A stretch of DNA of 64,000 bases. Source: Diphasiastrum complanatum. Lineage: Eukaryota > Streptophyta > Lycopodiopsida > Lycopodiales > Lycopodiaceae. Below the pieces are notes generated by a model. It made no database searches. It saw nothing but the letters and a program-made list of their open reading frames with translations, and was not told the origin of the DNA. The first letter of the stretch is position 1. Every line of letters begins with the position of its first letter. Of the stretch, positions 13,301-28,300 are shown piece by piece. Location of the stretch: positions 46,812,016 to 46,876,015 of the forward strand of contig CM055100.1 of NCBI GenBank assembly GCA_029204225.1, in the 5' to 3' direction. Both the position numbers and the translations under genes were made by a program.

Positions 13301-16300
13301 GCAGTATTCCCGCCGTCTTAAAAAGCTACTTTGTCCAGATCTTATGTTGCCCTAATATGAAAATCATATTTGCACTCGTTACCGGTGTGTATGTAGGTTT
13401 CTCTCTAATAATTACCTCAGGGAGGAAACGGCCTTACATAGCCATGTTGTAGAGCAACGTGTCGAGTGGTAAGAATAATATTTTTACTTTTAGTTTAAGC
13501 TGTCAAAATTACTGTTTGTGATAGATGAAGTATTGGAATTTGGATTTTCATTTTAAAACTATTTCATTCGTTTTAATTTGAAACAGGCTCTATGCATTCG
13601 ATGTTCATTGCAACTCCTACTTTCCTGTCTTTGTCCTTCTATACGGTAAGATTTTGACCTTTAAAATTCTGCTGTTTGATGGTTCATATAATCAAGATGT
13701 TTGTCGATTTCAAGTTTCAATCTTTAGGAATGACATGACAGGCAAAGATGGGGCCCTCTGATGGTGGCATGCCCATATTGCTATACATTCCAAAATTCCA
13801 ATTTGAACCATAATTGCATTCAGTACAGGAGATAAAAATGTCTATTGCAGTTTGCTAATTAGCTCACACATAGATCTCCATATTGATCAAGAATAAGATT
13901 AAGCACACCATTATGAAAAGAGCATAGTGAGAAACCCTAATAGGAACACACTTTAAAAACACAACACAACATTATTACAAGAGTGAAAAGTACACGAGAA
14001 CTGCCAAACTCACAAATGTGGAGGGTTGTTATGAACCTAATCACAGATTTAGCATCACATGGAGCACAATGGACCATAACAGCATTCTCCAACTAAGAAT
14101 ACTGAAAGAACATTAAGTACAACCAACAACTAATCCCCTACAAGGAAGAGCAATGAGTCTCCCACAAAGAGCTCAAGGATAATCCAAATCATAAGCTACT
14201 GAATGAATGTCTTTACTCCTACTTATACGCTACTTAAAATTAGGGCTTAACCCTAGCACGTAAAACAAAGAGGCTCTGTCAGTTGGCCAACCCCTTTCAG
14301 CCTGTTTGTGCAATTTAAACAGAGGCTTAATAACCTGTGGATGAAGATAATCATTGGTGCCTGCCAAATAAATGGGTCCTGTCCCGATAATGTCGAATAA
14401 GGCTTGAATGGACTTTATGTCAACAACAAAGACATTGCCCCCTCAATGTGGGTAGTAAAACAAAAAGATCTCATATTGAAATAAACAAGGAAAGCTATGG
14501 CCAATGCTAATAAAAGAAACAAATTGCATAGACTAAAGGAAAAACGATTCCATAGAGTAAGTAGCCAAAGGAGTCCGAGAAACAAAAGTAGCTTCCAAAG
14601 CTATAAATTGCAAAAGTGCAGATGCTAAAGAAGTAACTGCTGAATTATCCATGCTGAACTGAAAGCTGCAACATGAGGAGTATAAACTGTTACAAGTGAA
14701 ATAGTAACATGAAGCTTTGTAGCAAAATAAAAACTAAGTCCAAAAAAACGTGCTTTACCAGAAAGCACTATATTCCAGGACAGAGGGGGCGCGCCGAATC
14801 ACACCGGAACTATAGGGGGAGTCCGGCAGACAGAAACTTGGGCAGCTTAACCAGCGCTAGGAATCCAGTCGCCAGGTCTCGGCTCCCTCTACCGGCGCGA
14901 GCCAGGCACTATGCCCAGCACGTGTTGGTGGCCCCGAGATCAGTCAGTCTATGTATGAATGTAACCTCTTCCAAATTTAATAAAGTTGATCCTTGGGGAT
15001 GATTACCATTTCGGTTTCGCCTCCGGGACCGGTCCAAGTGAAAGGACTCTTACTACAACCTTTTTGCATCGCCGGCGCCTAAGGGTCCCCGTCACCGATG
15101 TGTGGCTCGCCACTATGCCATTTGGTCAGTTTGGCGACCACTATGCCTTGGGTTGCATGTGTGGCTTGTCTTTGCCTTTGGTTACCTTTTGGGAACGATT
15201 CTGAGTTGGCTTTCGGGTTGGTTGGGATTCCAGTTTTCTTAAGTCTGAATGGTTAAGCTTGTTACGTTTCTAAGTTGGCTTTTACGTAAGTGCATGATGG
15301 ATGAATGTTAGACTTAAGCGCGTGTTGGGGAAACTGCTCAAGTCCCAGCGCCCTTTGAGGCGCCGGCGCAACATGTGGTATCAAAGCTGACTAGTTGGTC
15401 AGCTACGCAAGTCTCACAGGGATGGCCACTTCTTGGGATTTGTCAGGACAGCCGTTGTGGAAGGTGCTGCCCACAGTGTAAGCACGGGTGCGTCCACGGT
15501 CGGGGTGGTCGGCAGAACGGGGGACTTGATGAGTCAAGGTGTTGCCCTTGAGGTGTAAGCACGGGGATGGATGTTTCCCCGTGGGCTAATTCTGTGATAA
15601 ATTTGCGTGGGCGCATGTTACGAGCACATATCTAGTGCCGAACCTTAGAGAACACAGGAGGTCAGATACCACAGTCAGGGTCATGTCCAGCATACACGAC
15701 CAACAGGCCATAGGGCAAGACAGTGTGAGTAGTGTGCCCTGGCACGGTCCATAGCCATGACGGGCCTAACACAGCCTAGGGACCTTGTCAGCAGGATAGG
15801 GCCCCACGTTGGGTCTCGACGTGCAGTTGGCCATGTCAGAGCCACGTGGCCGACACTTGGCAGTATGCATGCTACGAGGCCTCACACTGGGCTAGGAGGG
15901 GCTTGCTCCATATCAGGGAGTAGGCAAGGCTGGGAGAATCAGTATTTTTCCGACTTCATTCATAATGGTCTTAGTGATTGAACCTTGATTTTTTTTCATT
16001 CTTTTGTTGTTCAACATTGGTTGTAGATGTTTAATCTTTTTAATCTGTAAGTTACAAGACGTGACACAAAGAAATTTCGCGAGTTAGTGTTTGCCCTACT
16101 GTGGTGTTAGGATCTCTTACACTGGTATCAGAGCCATCTTCTTCTTTGGGAGTTTAGTTCAGCAAGAGAAAAAAGCTATCAGAGTGTGGGAAAAGATCTT
16201 ACATTCAGGAAAGAGGGAGATAGATACATCGCTGTAGAACCAGCTCTCCTTCGCTGTGTTGATAGTGTAATTTGATGCAAATTGAGTGGATTTTTTATCA

Positions 16301-19300
16301 GAAACAGAGGGCAGCTCCATCGCTGTAGCTGCAGCATCAAATCCTTCTTTTGCAAGAGGATTTTAAGAGTAAAATCAAAGGAAAGGCCAGCGCTGGGCAG
16401 GCATATACCAATTTCCAAATCCATCCCTGTTTTTTCAGAAGCCTAAGGGGGTGGGTTTTTCTAACAAATCTACAAGATTGGTCAGCGAGGGTTCTTCCTC
16501 CCAGGTCTAGCGCAGATGTGTTTCAGTCATCCATCTGTCTTTTCCAACAGGGATTTGTAGTAGACATAGAGGATTGACCAGCGAGCAGGGTGTCCTTACT
16601 AATTCAGAAATTTCAGATTGGTTTTGGGCCCCAAATCCGAGGAATTTTGGCCAGACAGTATGCTGTCAGATCAGCGAGGGTAAGGAGCTACAAACCTTGA
16701 AATTTCTTGCACTTTTTTGGGTCCTTTGCCTGGTTTTTTGGAGCCCCAGGTCTGCAATGAGATCAGCGAGCAGTCCTCAGGAATCTGGAAATTTTTGAAC
16801 CATTTTGGACCCTCAAACTGGGATTTTACGGGACAGCAGGTCTGAAATTATTTGTGGAAGAGCTGAGAGGGTTCCTCTTCGTATTTTCTTTGGAAGTACA
16901 GTCCTCAGAAACAGCTAAGTCTTCTTTCCCTTTTTTGTACAATTATAAATTAGTCTTTTCGACTTTTTTTTGAGAGGAAACGTCAGGCACTCCTTTTCTA
17001 TCTCTGAAAATGACCACTTCTTCGGGACCTGATCAACCCCTGACAAGAGGCATTGATGAATTAAAAACGGAATCCCTGAGGTTCAGTAAGGGGAAAGAAC
17101 CCATGGAAGTTGAAGAACATGAACAATTCGCCGAAGAACTCGACGAACTGGTTACCAAGGAGCAGTTTCTCCATTTGGTAACAAAAGTGGATGAACTGAA
17201 GTTGGCATTAGCCAATTTCAAGTCCAGTGTGGACGACTCGTTCGTTGAACTCAAAGGTTTGATTTTGAGTTCCGCGAAAGGAAGTCTTCCCTCCACTTCT
17301 CAGTTGTCCCCTTCTCCTCCACTTCTAGTAGTTTCGGGTGAGCCTATGCGGTCTCACCCCAGTGTCTTTAAAGACTTAAAGCCTCCTACTTTTATTGGGG
17401 AAGAGAAGGATAGTAACGCAGATATTTTACAAACCTTCCTCAGCAAATGGAAGAACATCCATGCTCTTAAACAGACCCTTGACCATTTGCAAGCTATTGA
17501 GGCCAGTCTTTCCCTAGGGCCCATGGCTTATAAGTGGTGGTTAAACCTCCAAGAGACTGGGCAGACTCCTCGGTCATGGAAGGCTTTTGAAGAAGCGTTC
17601 CTAAGAGCGTTTCTATCAGAAAATGAACTTGATAGAGCCTGGGAGAAAACAGTAATGGACAAGTCGCTAATCCAATATATCTCGCAGTGTCGAGAAGCAA
17701 TCTTAAAAATTAAAAATATGGATGACTATCAGAAAGTCAGGGGATTTGTTCGTGGCCTCAAAGATGAATATAAAGTAGAGGTCCAGAGAAACTCGCCTAC
17801 TACCCTAGAGCAAGCTCTCAGATATGCTCAAATCTATGATGATTCAGTGGGTAGGAAGAGGGCGAGACAACAGCCCCTTTCGGAGCAGCCTTCTCAAAAA
17901 GACTTTCAATTTAAAAAGAAATTTTTAAAACGAAAGAAAGAAGATAAAGTAAAAAGTGAAGCTCCTCAGAAACGCCCATTGCTCATACAACTCTTAAAAT
18001 CAGAAGATTTTGAGAAAGCCAAACAAGAGCGTTTGTGCTTTGTGTGCATGGGCAAGGGACACACAGTCAGACAGTGTCTCAAGGGGCCTTTCACTAAGAA
18101 AGATAAAAAAGATAAAAAACAAGTTCATCTTGTTCAGACCGTAAGTTTTCCCAGTGACTCGGTAGCTTCCGAGATCAAAGTGTATCATGAAGACCATGAA
18201 CACTGTTGCCAGCTAACCTCTGCAATGCTAGCGAGACCCTTCAGTTTTGGGTCGCATGACCTAGTACGTATGCATGGTAAAGTTGGTGACCAGTCAGTTA
18301 GAGTTATGGTTGATGATGGGGTGACTCATAATTTCATCAACTACACCCTAGTTAAAAAACTCAGACTTCCAGAGGTACCTAGTCAGCATAGGTACATAGT
18401 TTCATTAGCTAAGGGTGAAGATAAGAAAATCCGGGAAACTATGGTAAGTAATCTAAATCTTGGTATTCAGGGGTACCCAGATGAAATAAACTTTCAAATA
18501 ATGCACCTGGATCGCACAGACATTGTTCTCGGGAGAGACTGGCTCTACAGTTTAGGACCTTCCCTCCACAGAAATTATCAGGAGAACACCCTCAGCTTTC
18601 AGCATAAGGAGATCCAGTTGCATGGGGAGCATGACGTTCCCAACAGCCCCTATGGTCTGCAGTTCAGAGCTCTGTCAGCTAATCGGAGATGACGACCATC
18701 AGGTATTCTTATGTGACTTTCAGTTTATTCCTGAAGTTTCTATTTCCAGTTCTTTACAGCAGAAAATCAGTAAATTAGAAACTTTATTGTCTAAATTTGA
18801 AGATGTTTTTCTTGGAGATTTGCCACATGGTTTACTACCTAGCAGAGAGGTAGATCATGTAATAAACCTAGTACCAGTACAACACCTGTTTCTAAACCTC
18901 CGTATCGGGTCAGCTGAACAGAGGATGAAGAAATAACTAGGCAGTCAACAGATTATCTTGGGAAAGGCCAAATTCAGACCAGTGGTTCACCATGGGCCTC
19001 ACCAGTCACAATTAAGAATAAGTATCCTATGCCTCGGGCAGACGAGTTGTTTGATCAACTTGATGGGGCTAAGTTTTTTAGTAAAATAGACCTCAGATCG
19101 GGATATCATCAAGTCCGTATAAAGTCGGAAGATGTCCTGAAAACAGCTTTTAGGACTCATCATGGTCATTACGAGTTTAAGGTGATGCCATTTGGGCTCA
19201 CAAATGCTCCAGCTACCTTTATGACCTTGATGAGCAGTGTCCTCAAACCATACTTGGGTAAATTTGTAGTCGTATTTTTGGATGACATCCTCGTCTACAA

Positions 19301-22300
19301 CAAAACGAGGAAGGAGCATCTAAAACACCTCAAAAAGGTGTTTCGACTGCTTATAAAGCATAAGCTTTATGCTAAAGAATCCAAGTGTGAATTCTTCGTT
19401 GAAGAAGTAGCTTATTTGGGTCACATTATCTCGGCAGATGGGATTAAGATGGACCCTAATAAGGTTAAAGCCATACTCAGTTGGCTGCGACCTCAAAATA
19501 TTCTAGAGCTTCAGACTTGGTTTGGCGGGATATTACAGACAATTTGTCAAGGAATATGCCCAGATAGCAGTTCCTATGACAAATCTTCTTAAGGGGAAGG
19601 GAAAGGAGTTCATTTGGGAGTTCGCACAGCAGGAGAGCTTTGATGCTCTCAAAACAGCCTTAGCTACAGCACCAGTTTTAAAATTTGTCGACCCCAATCA
19701 GCCATTTGTGGTCGAAACAGATGCTAGCGACTTTGCAGTTGGTGCTGTACTAACTCAGAGTGGACGACCAGTTGCGTTCGAGAGTAAAAAACTCGAGCCA
19801 TGAAAAGGAACTCTTTTCTATAGTTCATGCCCTTACTTGGGCATTATTTATATGGTGCCAACTTTGAGGTCCTGACAGACCATAAAAGTCTCAGATACCT
19901 TTGCAATCAACCTGAGCTTCGAGGTCGGAAAGCTCGTTGGGCAGAGTTGATGCAAGGGTTTGATATGTCTATCAGATATAGATGGGGGAAATTCAATACA
20001 GTAGCAAATGCCTATGATAAACGAGCTGAGATTCGTAATGAGTTACTCGAATCCTTGAGAGGGAAGTTCCAACATGATGCATTCTTCTCTACTATCTAGA
20101 ACTCAGTCCAAAGCAGACAGTTACAGACTCCAGAACTAGTTCCTGGGGCTGGTGCCAGTTCATCCAAGAATACGACAGCTTCTGTTGAGGATGATGATGA
20201 GTCCGAGTATACGTCAGATGACGTTGAGGACTCTGAGCCTGTATTACCCAAGCTAACCCCAGTGGTTGAGTATTCAAATGGAAACAGTATTCCATGCAGG
20301 ATGAGTACTTGCTCTATAGAGATAGAGTATGTGTCCCCAATTCAGAGGATTATAGGCAACAAGTTTTTTATGAGTGTCATGACAATCCTAGTGCGGGGCA
20401 CCCAGGCATACAGAAGACCTATGAGCTTCTTCGTAGGCAATGTTTCTAGCCGAGTATGAAAAAGAACGTCCAGCAATATGTAACCAATTGCTAGAAATGT
20501 CAAGTAAATAAAGCAGAGCGTTTAAAGGCAGGAGGGTTGTTACAGCCCTTAGATATATCAGCTGGTAAATGGGAGAGTATCTCCATGGATTTTATAGTAG
20601 GCCTGCCTAAAACCCAAAAGGGTAATGACGCTATATGGGTCACAGTTGACCGTCTGACCAAAATGGCTCATTTTATTCCGACCAAAACAACCGTTAGAGC
20701 TCCAGAGTTAGCAAGGTTGTTTGCAGACGAGCTATTTAAATTGTACGGTCTACCTTCCGGCATAGTCAGCGATCGGGACAATAAGTTTAATGGAAATTTT
20801 TGGAGGGCAGTATTCCATCATCTGAGAGCGAATCCATTTTCATCGGTCCACAGACATCTGAGTGGACGAGCTCAAGAACTTCTTTGGCTCTTCTTCCCTC
20901 ATGTGTGAATGGATTCCGATGTTGTTTGCCTTTTTGACAGGCTTCGCAGAACTCAGTATTGGATGTTGATATCTTTAGACCTGTGACTATGTCTTTCTTA
21001 CACATGTCATACAGGCTCCTCATGTTCAGATGATACATTCTCTTGTGCCAGAGCTGATCTTCATTTTCTGATGCATTTAATATGCTATCAGAGATGCTGA
21101 TTATCTTGGCTTGGTAGAGGTTTCCTTCTCTGCATCCAACCGTCAGCAATTTGTTTGTAGTTTTCTCGATCATGCAGCATGTATTGCCATCGAACAAAAC
21201 TCGAATTCCAAGATCTGCCATCTTGGAAACTGATAGCAGATCTTTTCTCAGTGAAGGCACGTAGAGTCCCGATGCCTTTGACATCGTGTCTGCTCCCATC
21301 ACCTAGAATTACTGCTCTGTTATTTTCGACTTCTCTGAAGTCGATCAAGATTTTCTTGTTGCAGGTGATGTGTGATGTTGCTCCTGAATCAATGACTACA
21401 TCGTAGTCTTGTTCAGTGTAGCTCGTTGAAGCTTCATCAAGTATTGTGAAGGCTTCATCACCTCTATCTGCATCTTTGGATGACTCTGCAATGTTTGCTT
21501 TCTCAGCCTTGTTTTTTCTTTTTGGGTTGAATTTGCAATCGTATGCAGAGTGCCCCTTCTTCTTGCAGTGCATGCAAGGTATTGCTAGATTGAACCAGCA
21601 TTTGTTGGTTGTATGGCCTGGTTTGTGATAGTGATAACAGAAAGAAGATTGTTGATTCGAGGATTTCGTCTTGTCGAATCTGGGTTTGTTCTTGTTTTTC
21701 TTCCTTCCTTTCGTGAAGAGAGCTTTCTCTTGATCACTGCTTCCTTCTCCTTCGTCCCTCATCAGTCTCTCATCAGCGACAAGACTGATTGCTTTGTCGA
21801 ATGTCATATCTGGTAGACTCAGTATGAGCATTCTCAACGGCTGATAGAGGTAGAGACTTCATGAAGTACATTAGTTGTTGTGGTGCTGGGTCCTGGTGCT
21901 CCTGTTCTGATGCAGCGAGTTGAGCGAAGTTTGTTCTAATCTTCTCAATGTGCTGGTCTAACTGGGTGCCATCGGATTGTAGCTGATTGTGAAGATGCAT
22001 CACTGAAGCTGCAGTCCTCACTTTGTACTTCTATTTTAATCTTTCCCATGCTGCATGGCTGCTTTCGTAGTCTTCAATCTGCATGAGTAGATCTTCGTTG
22101 ATGGACGAAACGATGATCGCCATTGCACGCTCATCCTTTCTGATCCATTTAGCTCTCCTCGGGTCTCCCTCTGGAGGCTGCACCTCTGAGAGTCCGGTCA
22201 CCGACCAGATGCCTTCGCCCTTCAGAAGTGTTTTGATTTTGAATTTCCATATCCTATAGTTCGCGCCATCAAGACTGATTGCTACTCTTGTCTGGATCGT

Positions 22301-25300
22301 TGTAGCCATACTGTGTTGTCTAGAAAATCATTGCTCAGATATCAGTAGTGATAACCTATCAGCTCTGATACCATGTCGTGAACGGGTTTGGTTTGTATCG
22401 CGAACGTATTTGTTTCTTTGAAATTTCTTATGCGGAAGCTTACAGGATCCTAGACATGCGACTACAGATCACAGAATAAATATCATTCTAGCAATCAAGA
22501 CAACGGAAGACAAGGAGATGCACAATATAGAGCAACTATATTATCAGTTTAATTTTTAGAGCGAGATGGTCAGTGTCTCGCTCGTTGGCGGCCTGACGCT
22601 CTGCTCTTTCGTTGTGTTCTGCTCGTTGGCAGACTTTCATGCACAGCTGTTTCGTTTCTATTATTTTTCTTTCTTGCTCTACGCACTCACACTCTCTGTC
22701 TATTCTTTTGATCCAGAACATAGTTTATATCTCCATTGTGTGGAGTTTACAAGATAGTTAAATAGAGAATTACAAGAGTAGTTAACGCTAATCAACTAAT
22801 CAGTTACTCTCCGTTATTGCTAACCGTTTCAGCTGGGCTTGAAGTTTAAGACTCCACGCCTGTTGAGCTGCCAGCTGGCAGCGCGAAAGATTTTCTTTTG
22901 TTTCTTTTCGTTTCGTGTCATGTCGTGTCTTTTTTGTCCTGGAGGCATGTTTGACTTTCGCGAATCATTCGACCTCAAGGTTTGCTTCGCTTTGTATCTC
23001 AGGGTTTTTGAGGTACGTTGACTTTCGTAAATTGTTCGCCATTCGACCTTCACTTCGCTTCGCGTCGCGTCGCGGCAAAGTTGCAGGAGTTCACCATTTC
23101 TAACAATACCAGAGGCACAACAAGACCTCTTTGAAGTGAAGATGCGTCAATATTTATCAAGTGCAATGACGGCTATGCTTAGTGAGGTGAAAAAGGACAG
23201 AGAAGCTGAAATGAAAGAATGGCAAGCATCCCTGCGAGCCATGAACCACAATCAATTCGACCTTGCTAGAGAAATGAGAGACGTGCTAACATATCTCGAA
23301 GCCAGGTTTGAAGAGCTGGAGGCAACAAGAGGGAATGCAGGGGCGCCTCCTCCACCCATACCAAGGGACCCATGAGCGTGAAACACAGAAGGCCCGAAGA
23401 AGACTGCCAAAGTAAAAGCACCGCCTACTTTCAAAGGAGAGCGTGACATTCGAATTTTGGAAGATTGGTTGTTTCACATGGACCATTACTTCCGTCTGAT
23501 GAACACTCCTGAAGAAGAAAGAGCGGACTTGGCATTAACAGATTATGAAGGCTACACTACAAACTGGTACCGGGTGGCAGGAATGCAATTCCAGACATGG
23601 GACACTTTTGCTCATCCTTGGAAGGAGGCTTCCCCTTTCCTTTTTGACTTGCCTTTTCCCTTGCCTTTCGTGAAGAAAGCTTGATCTTGTTGAGTGTCAC
23701 CTCCTCTTGAAGAAGCAACCCAACAAGTTCATCAAAGGAGAGTTGTTGTCCCCTAAGAGAGATACTCAAAGATGAAACAAATGTAAGATAAGATGAAGGT
23801 AATGAGTTGAGAGTAATGGAAACAAATTGAGCATCCTCAATTATCTCATCAATATTGAGAAGCTCCTCACGAAGATCCTTGATCTTCGTCAAGTGATTGG
23901 TCACTTGATCCCCTTCTTGCATCTTTAACAAAGAAAGTTGATTTCTGAGATACACCACTCTTGTTGGATTTTTGACTCTATACATAGTATAAAGTGTATC
24001 CCACGCACTTTTAGATGTCTTACAAGACCTAATATGAGGTAAGATAGATCTTTTCATAGCAAGAGCAACCATAGAATGTGCTTGTGCATCCTTTCTATCC
24101 CACTTCTTTTGTTCTTCCGAAGATGGAGAAGATGATGATCCAGGAGGTGTAGGAGGTGCCAAAGACGGAGGCCTTTCCTCATCACCATTGACCAAATCCC
24201 ACAACCTTTTCGCTATGAGAAGATTCTTCATCATGTAACTCCACAAGGAGTGGTTTGTGCCATCCAACCGATCTTCACTAAACAAAGAACCGATAGCTTC
24301 TGATTCTTTAGCCATTACCTTCAACAGAATTTCAGCTTGTAGTAGATAGGAAAGAGAGCCTTTCCACAACCAAATCTACTAAAAAATTGCAGCAAACAAA
24401 GAGCTGAAAATAGGAGCACAAGATGTCTTTCAATCTGCAATGGTAAAAACAACAAAGATAAGGAGACACCACAACCAAAAATCAGTAGCAAATTTTTGGG
24501 TGCCCTCCTCCAAACAAAACTTGCTGAAAACTGGTTGCATAAAAGTCAGATTTGAGATTGTGATTTTTGGGTGCCACAAATTGCTCCTCCAAAATCTCTA
24601 ATGGGCACCCTCCTTCAACCTGAAAAGAGACACAAAAGCTGATCCAAAGTCCACTTGGAAAGATCAGCAGGATGCTGAAATTTCAGAACAAAAAGTAGAG
24701 AAGCTCCTCTTCTGGTAGGGCGCCAACATACAAGCTTGTTGCAGATCCGTTAGCTCTGATACCATGTAGGAAAGCAAGAGACAAGTCACCAAGATCTAGT
24801 TATCAATCAATCTCCACAAGAAACAAGATAGAATGGGTTGGCGCCCAACTCTAAGAGAGAGAGAGAGAAAACAACAACAATGGAGAGCAATGCTTAGCCA
24901 AACTGTCAGCTGACAGGGGCCCATTGTTGTGTTAGGCCCGCCCCGGCTATTGTTGCGCCGGCGCCTCAAAGTACACACCACCGGCCAGTGTGTACACGAC
25001 ATCTGTCTCGCCACATCAGTGTGTTCCAACACATGCTGTGCCACATGTCGAAATTTTTTTTCAGCCATACGGACACGTGTCCGGCAAAGGGTATGGCCCT
25101 CGTCTGGCCATGCATTGTCACGTTGCAACACGTGTTAATGCATGGGCCATACCCTCTCTCTCTCTCTCCCTCTCGCTCTCTCTCTCTCTCCCATACTGAC
25201 ACGTGTCCGGCAGAGGGTATGGACCACATCTGGCCATACCCTCTCTCTCTCTCTCTCTCTCTCACAATCCATCGGGATCAAGCAGGCCGCAGCTTCGAAA

Positions 25301-28300
25301 TCCACCACCAATGTGATACGAGAACTAGAAACTAAGATTGAGAAGCAACAAGAAGAGGCCCTTTCTTGGGCATTTGTTTTGAAAAAAGGCACCAACCAAG
25401 CGCTCCCATCTCCTCGGTTATCTCAGCCACCATCTCGGAAGAGAAATCTCGAGACCAGAAAGCCCACAACATTTGAGTTCGAGGGATCCCGGATACACAG
25501 GATGCCTTGGCTGAAGCCAAACGCTTTCTCGACACCACTCTCGGGCACCGAACAGAGGGATTGGACACCGCATGGAGGACCACTAGAGATGCAGCCACAC
25601 TCATTATCTGTTTCACCTCCCTTGAGAGTCGCCGAGATGCTTTGCGGTGCAGAGCTAAGCTACGTGGTACCACTATCTATATGGATGACGACCTCACATA
25701 TATCCAGGTAGAAGAGAGGCGTAGGGCCTTTCAGACAGCCCGTGAGTCTGGCAGACGAGTCATTTATCGAGATGGACGAGCACGCTTTCTTGACAGCGCT
25801 CCTAGCAGCTCTCAATGCTAGGGATTTGGGGTCCCCGGGTTCGGGAGTGCCCCAGGGCCCCATCCACACCATTTCCGGATTAGAGTATGGAACTGTGATG
25901 GTATCCACTCATCTTCCATAGCTGGCGACCTGATCAACTTCATCACTGACAGAGATCTATTGCTTTTTACAGAGACTCACGAGAGTCAGGAGAGAGGACT
26001 ACCGATTTTTCCAGGATATAGATGGGATTCCGTATACAGACCTGAGACTAGATCAGCTAGTGGTCGTGGATTCGGAGGTGTTGCATGCTTATACAGGGAG
26101 TCTCTTCACCCGAGCATCGAGTTCATCAGACACGACGAGTATGCACGTTATATATGGATTCGTATTGTTGGACATGATATTGGATTGGATAGGGACCTCT
26201 TTGTGGCGGCATGCTATTTTCCTCCAGAGTCTTCGTCCTTTGCTGAGTACACAGGTTCACCCTACCTTGTTTTATCACCTGACATCATCAGATTCGCAGA
26301 GCGAGGGCATATCCTCCTTACCGGGGATTTTAATGCCCGAACCTCCTCACGGCAGTCAGAGTTTTATGACATCATCGACCAGCTCCGCGTTCATGCCCTT
26401 GACAGTGATGAGATGGGAGTTACCAGGGTTTCAGAGGACAGCTTGGGACCTATTACCCCCTACGGTGAGCATTTATTGCACTTTGGAGAGGCTCATGAGT
26501 TAGCCATTTACAATGGCCTAACTTGCTGGCCAAACTCCGGTAGGTATACTTGTCACCCCCACAGTGGTGGACATAGTGTTGTGGATTATCTCATGGGATC
26601 ACCATCCTCCATACCTCTCATCTCTGACTTTCATATATCTCCCACCACTCTCTCTGATCACTCCTTTCTCTCCTTCGCTATCGGCCGCCTCCCACCTCCC
26701 CAGCCATCCTCACATCCCTTGCTTACATGTGCACCCAGGTATACATTCAGTTCTCTCTATACGCTAGCTTACCAGGAATCTCTAGCCTCCCTACTCCATT
26801 CCTTTCCACGCGATAGTACCATCGAGACTCAGGCTGCCTTCCTTAGCACCTCTTTTCATACCGCTGCTTCCCTAGTTTTTCCATCTAAGCCCTATAAAGG
26901 CAGACACACTCGTTCCTCATCATTACGGCCTTTGCACCCCCCGTGGTATGATGCCGAATGTCGCTCTCTCCATCACCTTGTCAACCATGCCCGTACTCAT
27001 GATCCTCACCTCCTCCACTCCGCCAGACGCTCTTGTCGTCGCACACTTCGCCGAAAAAAACGCGCCTATGACGACTCTGAAGGAAAACGTCTTGTTGACC
27101 TTCTCTTCAGTTCCTCTTCAGGTGCCTTTTGGCATGAATTTATCCCCCGTGCTCCACCACCTCTCCTGGATGACCTCTGCATATGGACCGACTACGCTAC
27201 CAGCCTATATACCATACCCACAGACACACCCACCTCTATCTCTCCATGCCCTACTAAGTTCACCTTCTTCACCTCTGACATGGTACTCGCGGCAATCAAG
27301 AGAATGAAGTCTCATAAGGCAAGAGATATTGAAGACCTCGAATCTGAACTCCTAACCCATGCTTCCGACCTCCTTGCTCCCACACTAGCCACTCTCCTCA
27401 ATTCCGCCATTGTGTCTGGTTTCCCTTCATCCTGGTGCACCAACATCATCCATCCTATTCATAAAAATGGTGATCTTATGATTGCTGGTAATTACCACAC
27501 TATCATGATTGGGCATGTTCTCACGAAGCTCTATGGCACCATACTCCAGTCTGCAGTGAGTTCAGAGGCGGAAAACCGGAGATTACATGCATTGGGGCAG
27601 ACAGGTTTTAGATCTCATTATTCTACCACTGACCATATCTTCACACTCCGAGCTTTGATTGAGGAAGCTAAGTACAAAAAAGAGAGGGTTTACTGTTGTT
27701 TTGTGGACTTCAGGAAAGCCTTTGATTCTGTACCACGCTCCCTACTCATTCAGAGACTTTGTGACCTTGGTTTCTCCACATATATTGTTCTAGCAGTGAT
27801 GGCTCTTTATGAGAAGGTCTTGGGATGTTTCTGACATGACAGTGGCCTATTTGATCACATTTGGAGCACCATTGGGGTGAAACAGGGATGTTCTCTTTCA
27901 CCGTTCTCTTTGGATTATACATTGATGAGTTAGAGTGAGTCATCTCACAGTGTGGCAGGGCTGGATGTAGACTTGGCACCATTCTGATTGCTATTCTCCT
28001 CTATGCGGATGATGTGGTACTTGTATCCCCGACCAGAGAGGGATTACAGAGGCAGTTGGGGGGTGAACACTACGAAGACCAAAGTTATGGTCTTCAACAC
28101 TTCTCGAGCTTTCATGCAGTGCCAGGAGTCACCCTAGATGGGCAGGCCTTAGAGGTAGTTTCCTCTTATACTTATTTGGGAATACTCTTTTCTTGTCCTA
28201 CCTTTAGCATGCGACAGGCGGCCACCACCCGACTTGGGAAGGGGCACTCCTCTCTTGTTCAACTTGAGCGGTTCTGCTTCAGGAAGCTCATCAGAGATGC

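Noticed and set aside
17033-17296. Minus-strand Ser-rich ORF
   Set aside because: Antisense of the gypsy Gag coding region.
26060-26503. 147-codon plus-strand ORF and other alternative frames within LINE C
   Set aside because: Overlaps the endonuclease frame, which carries the recognised motifs.
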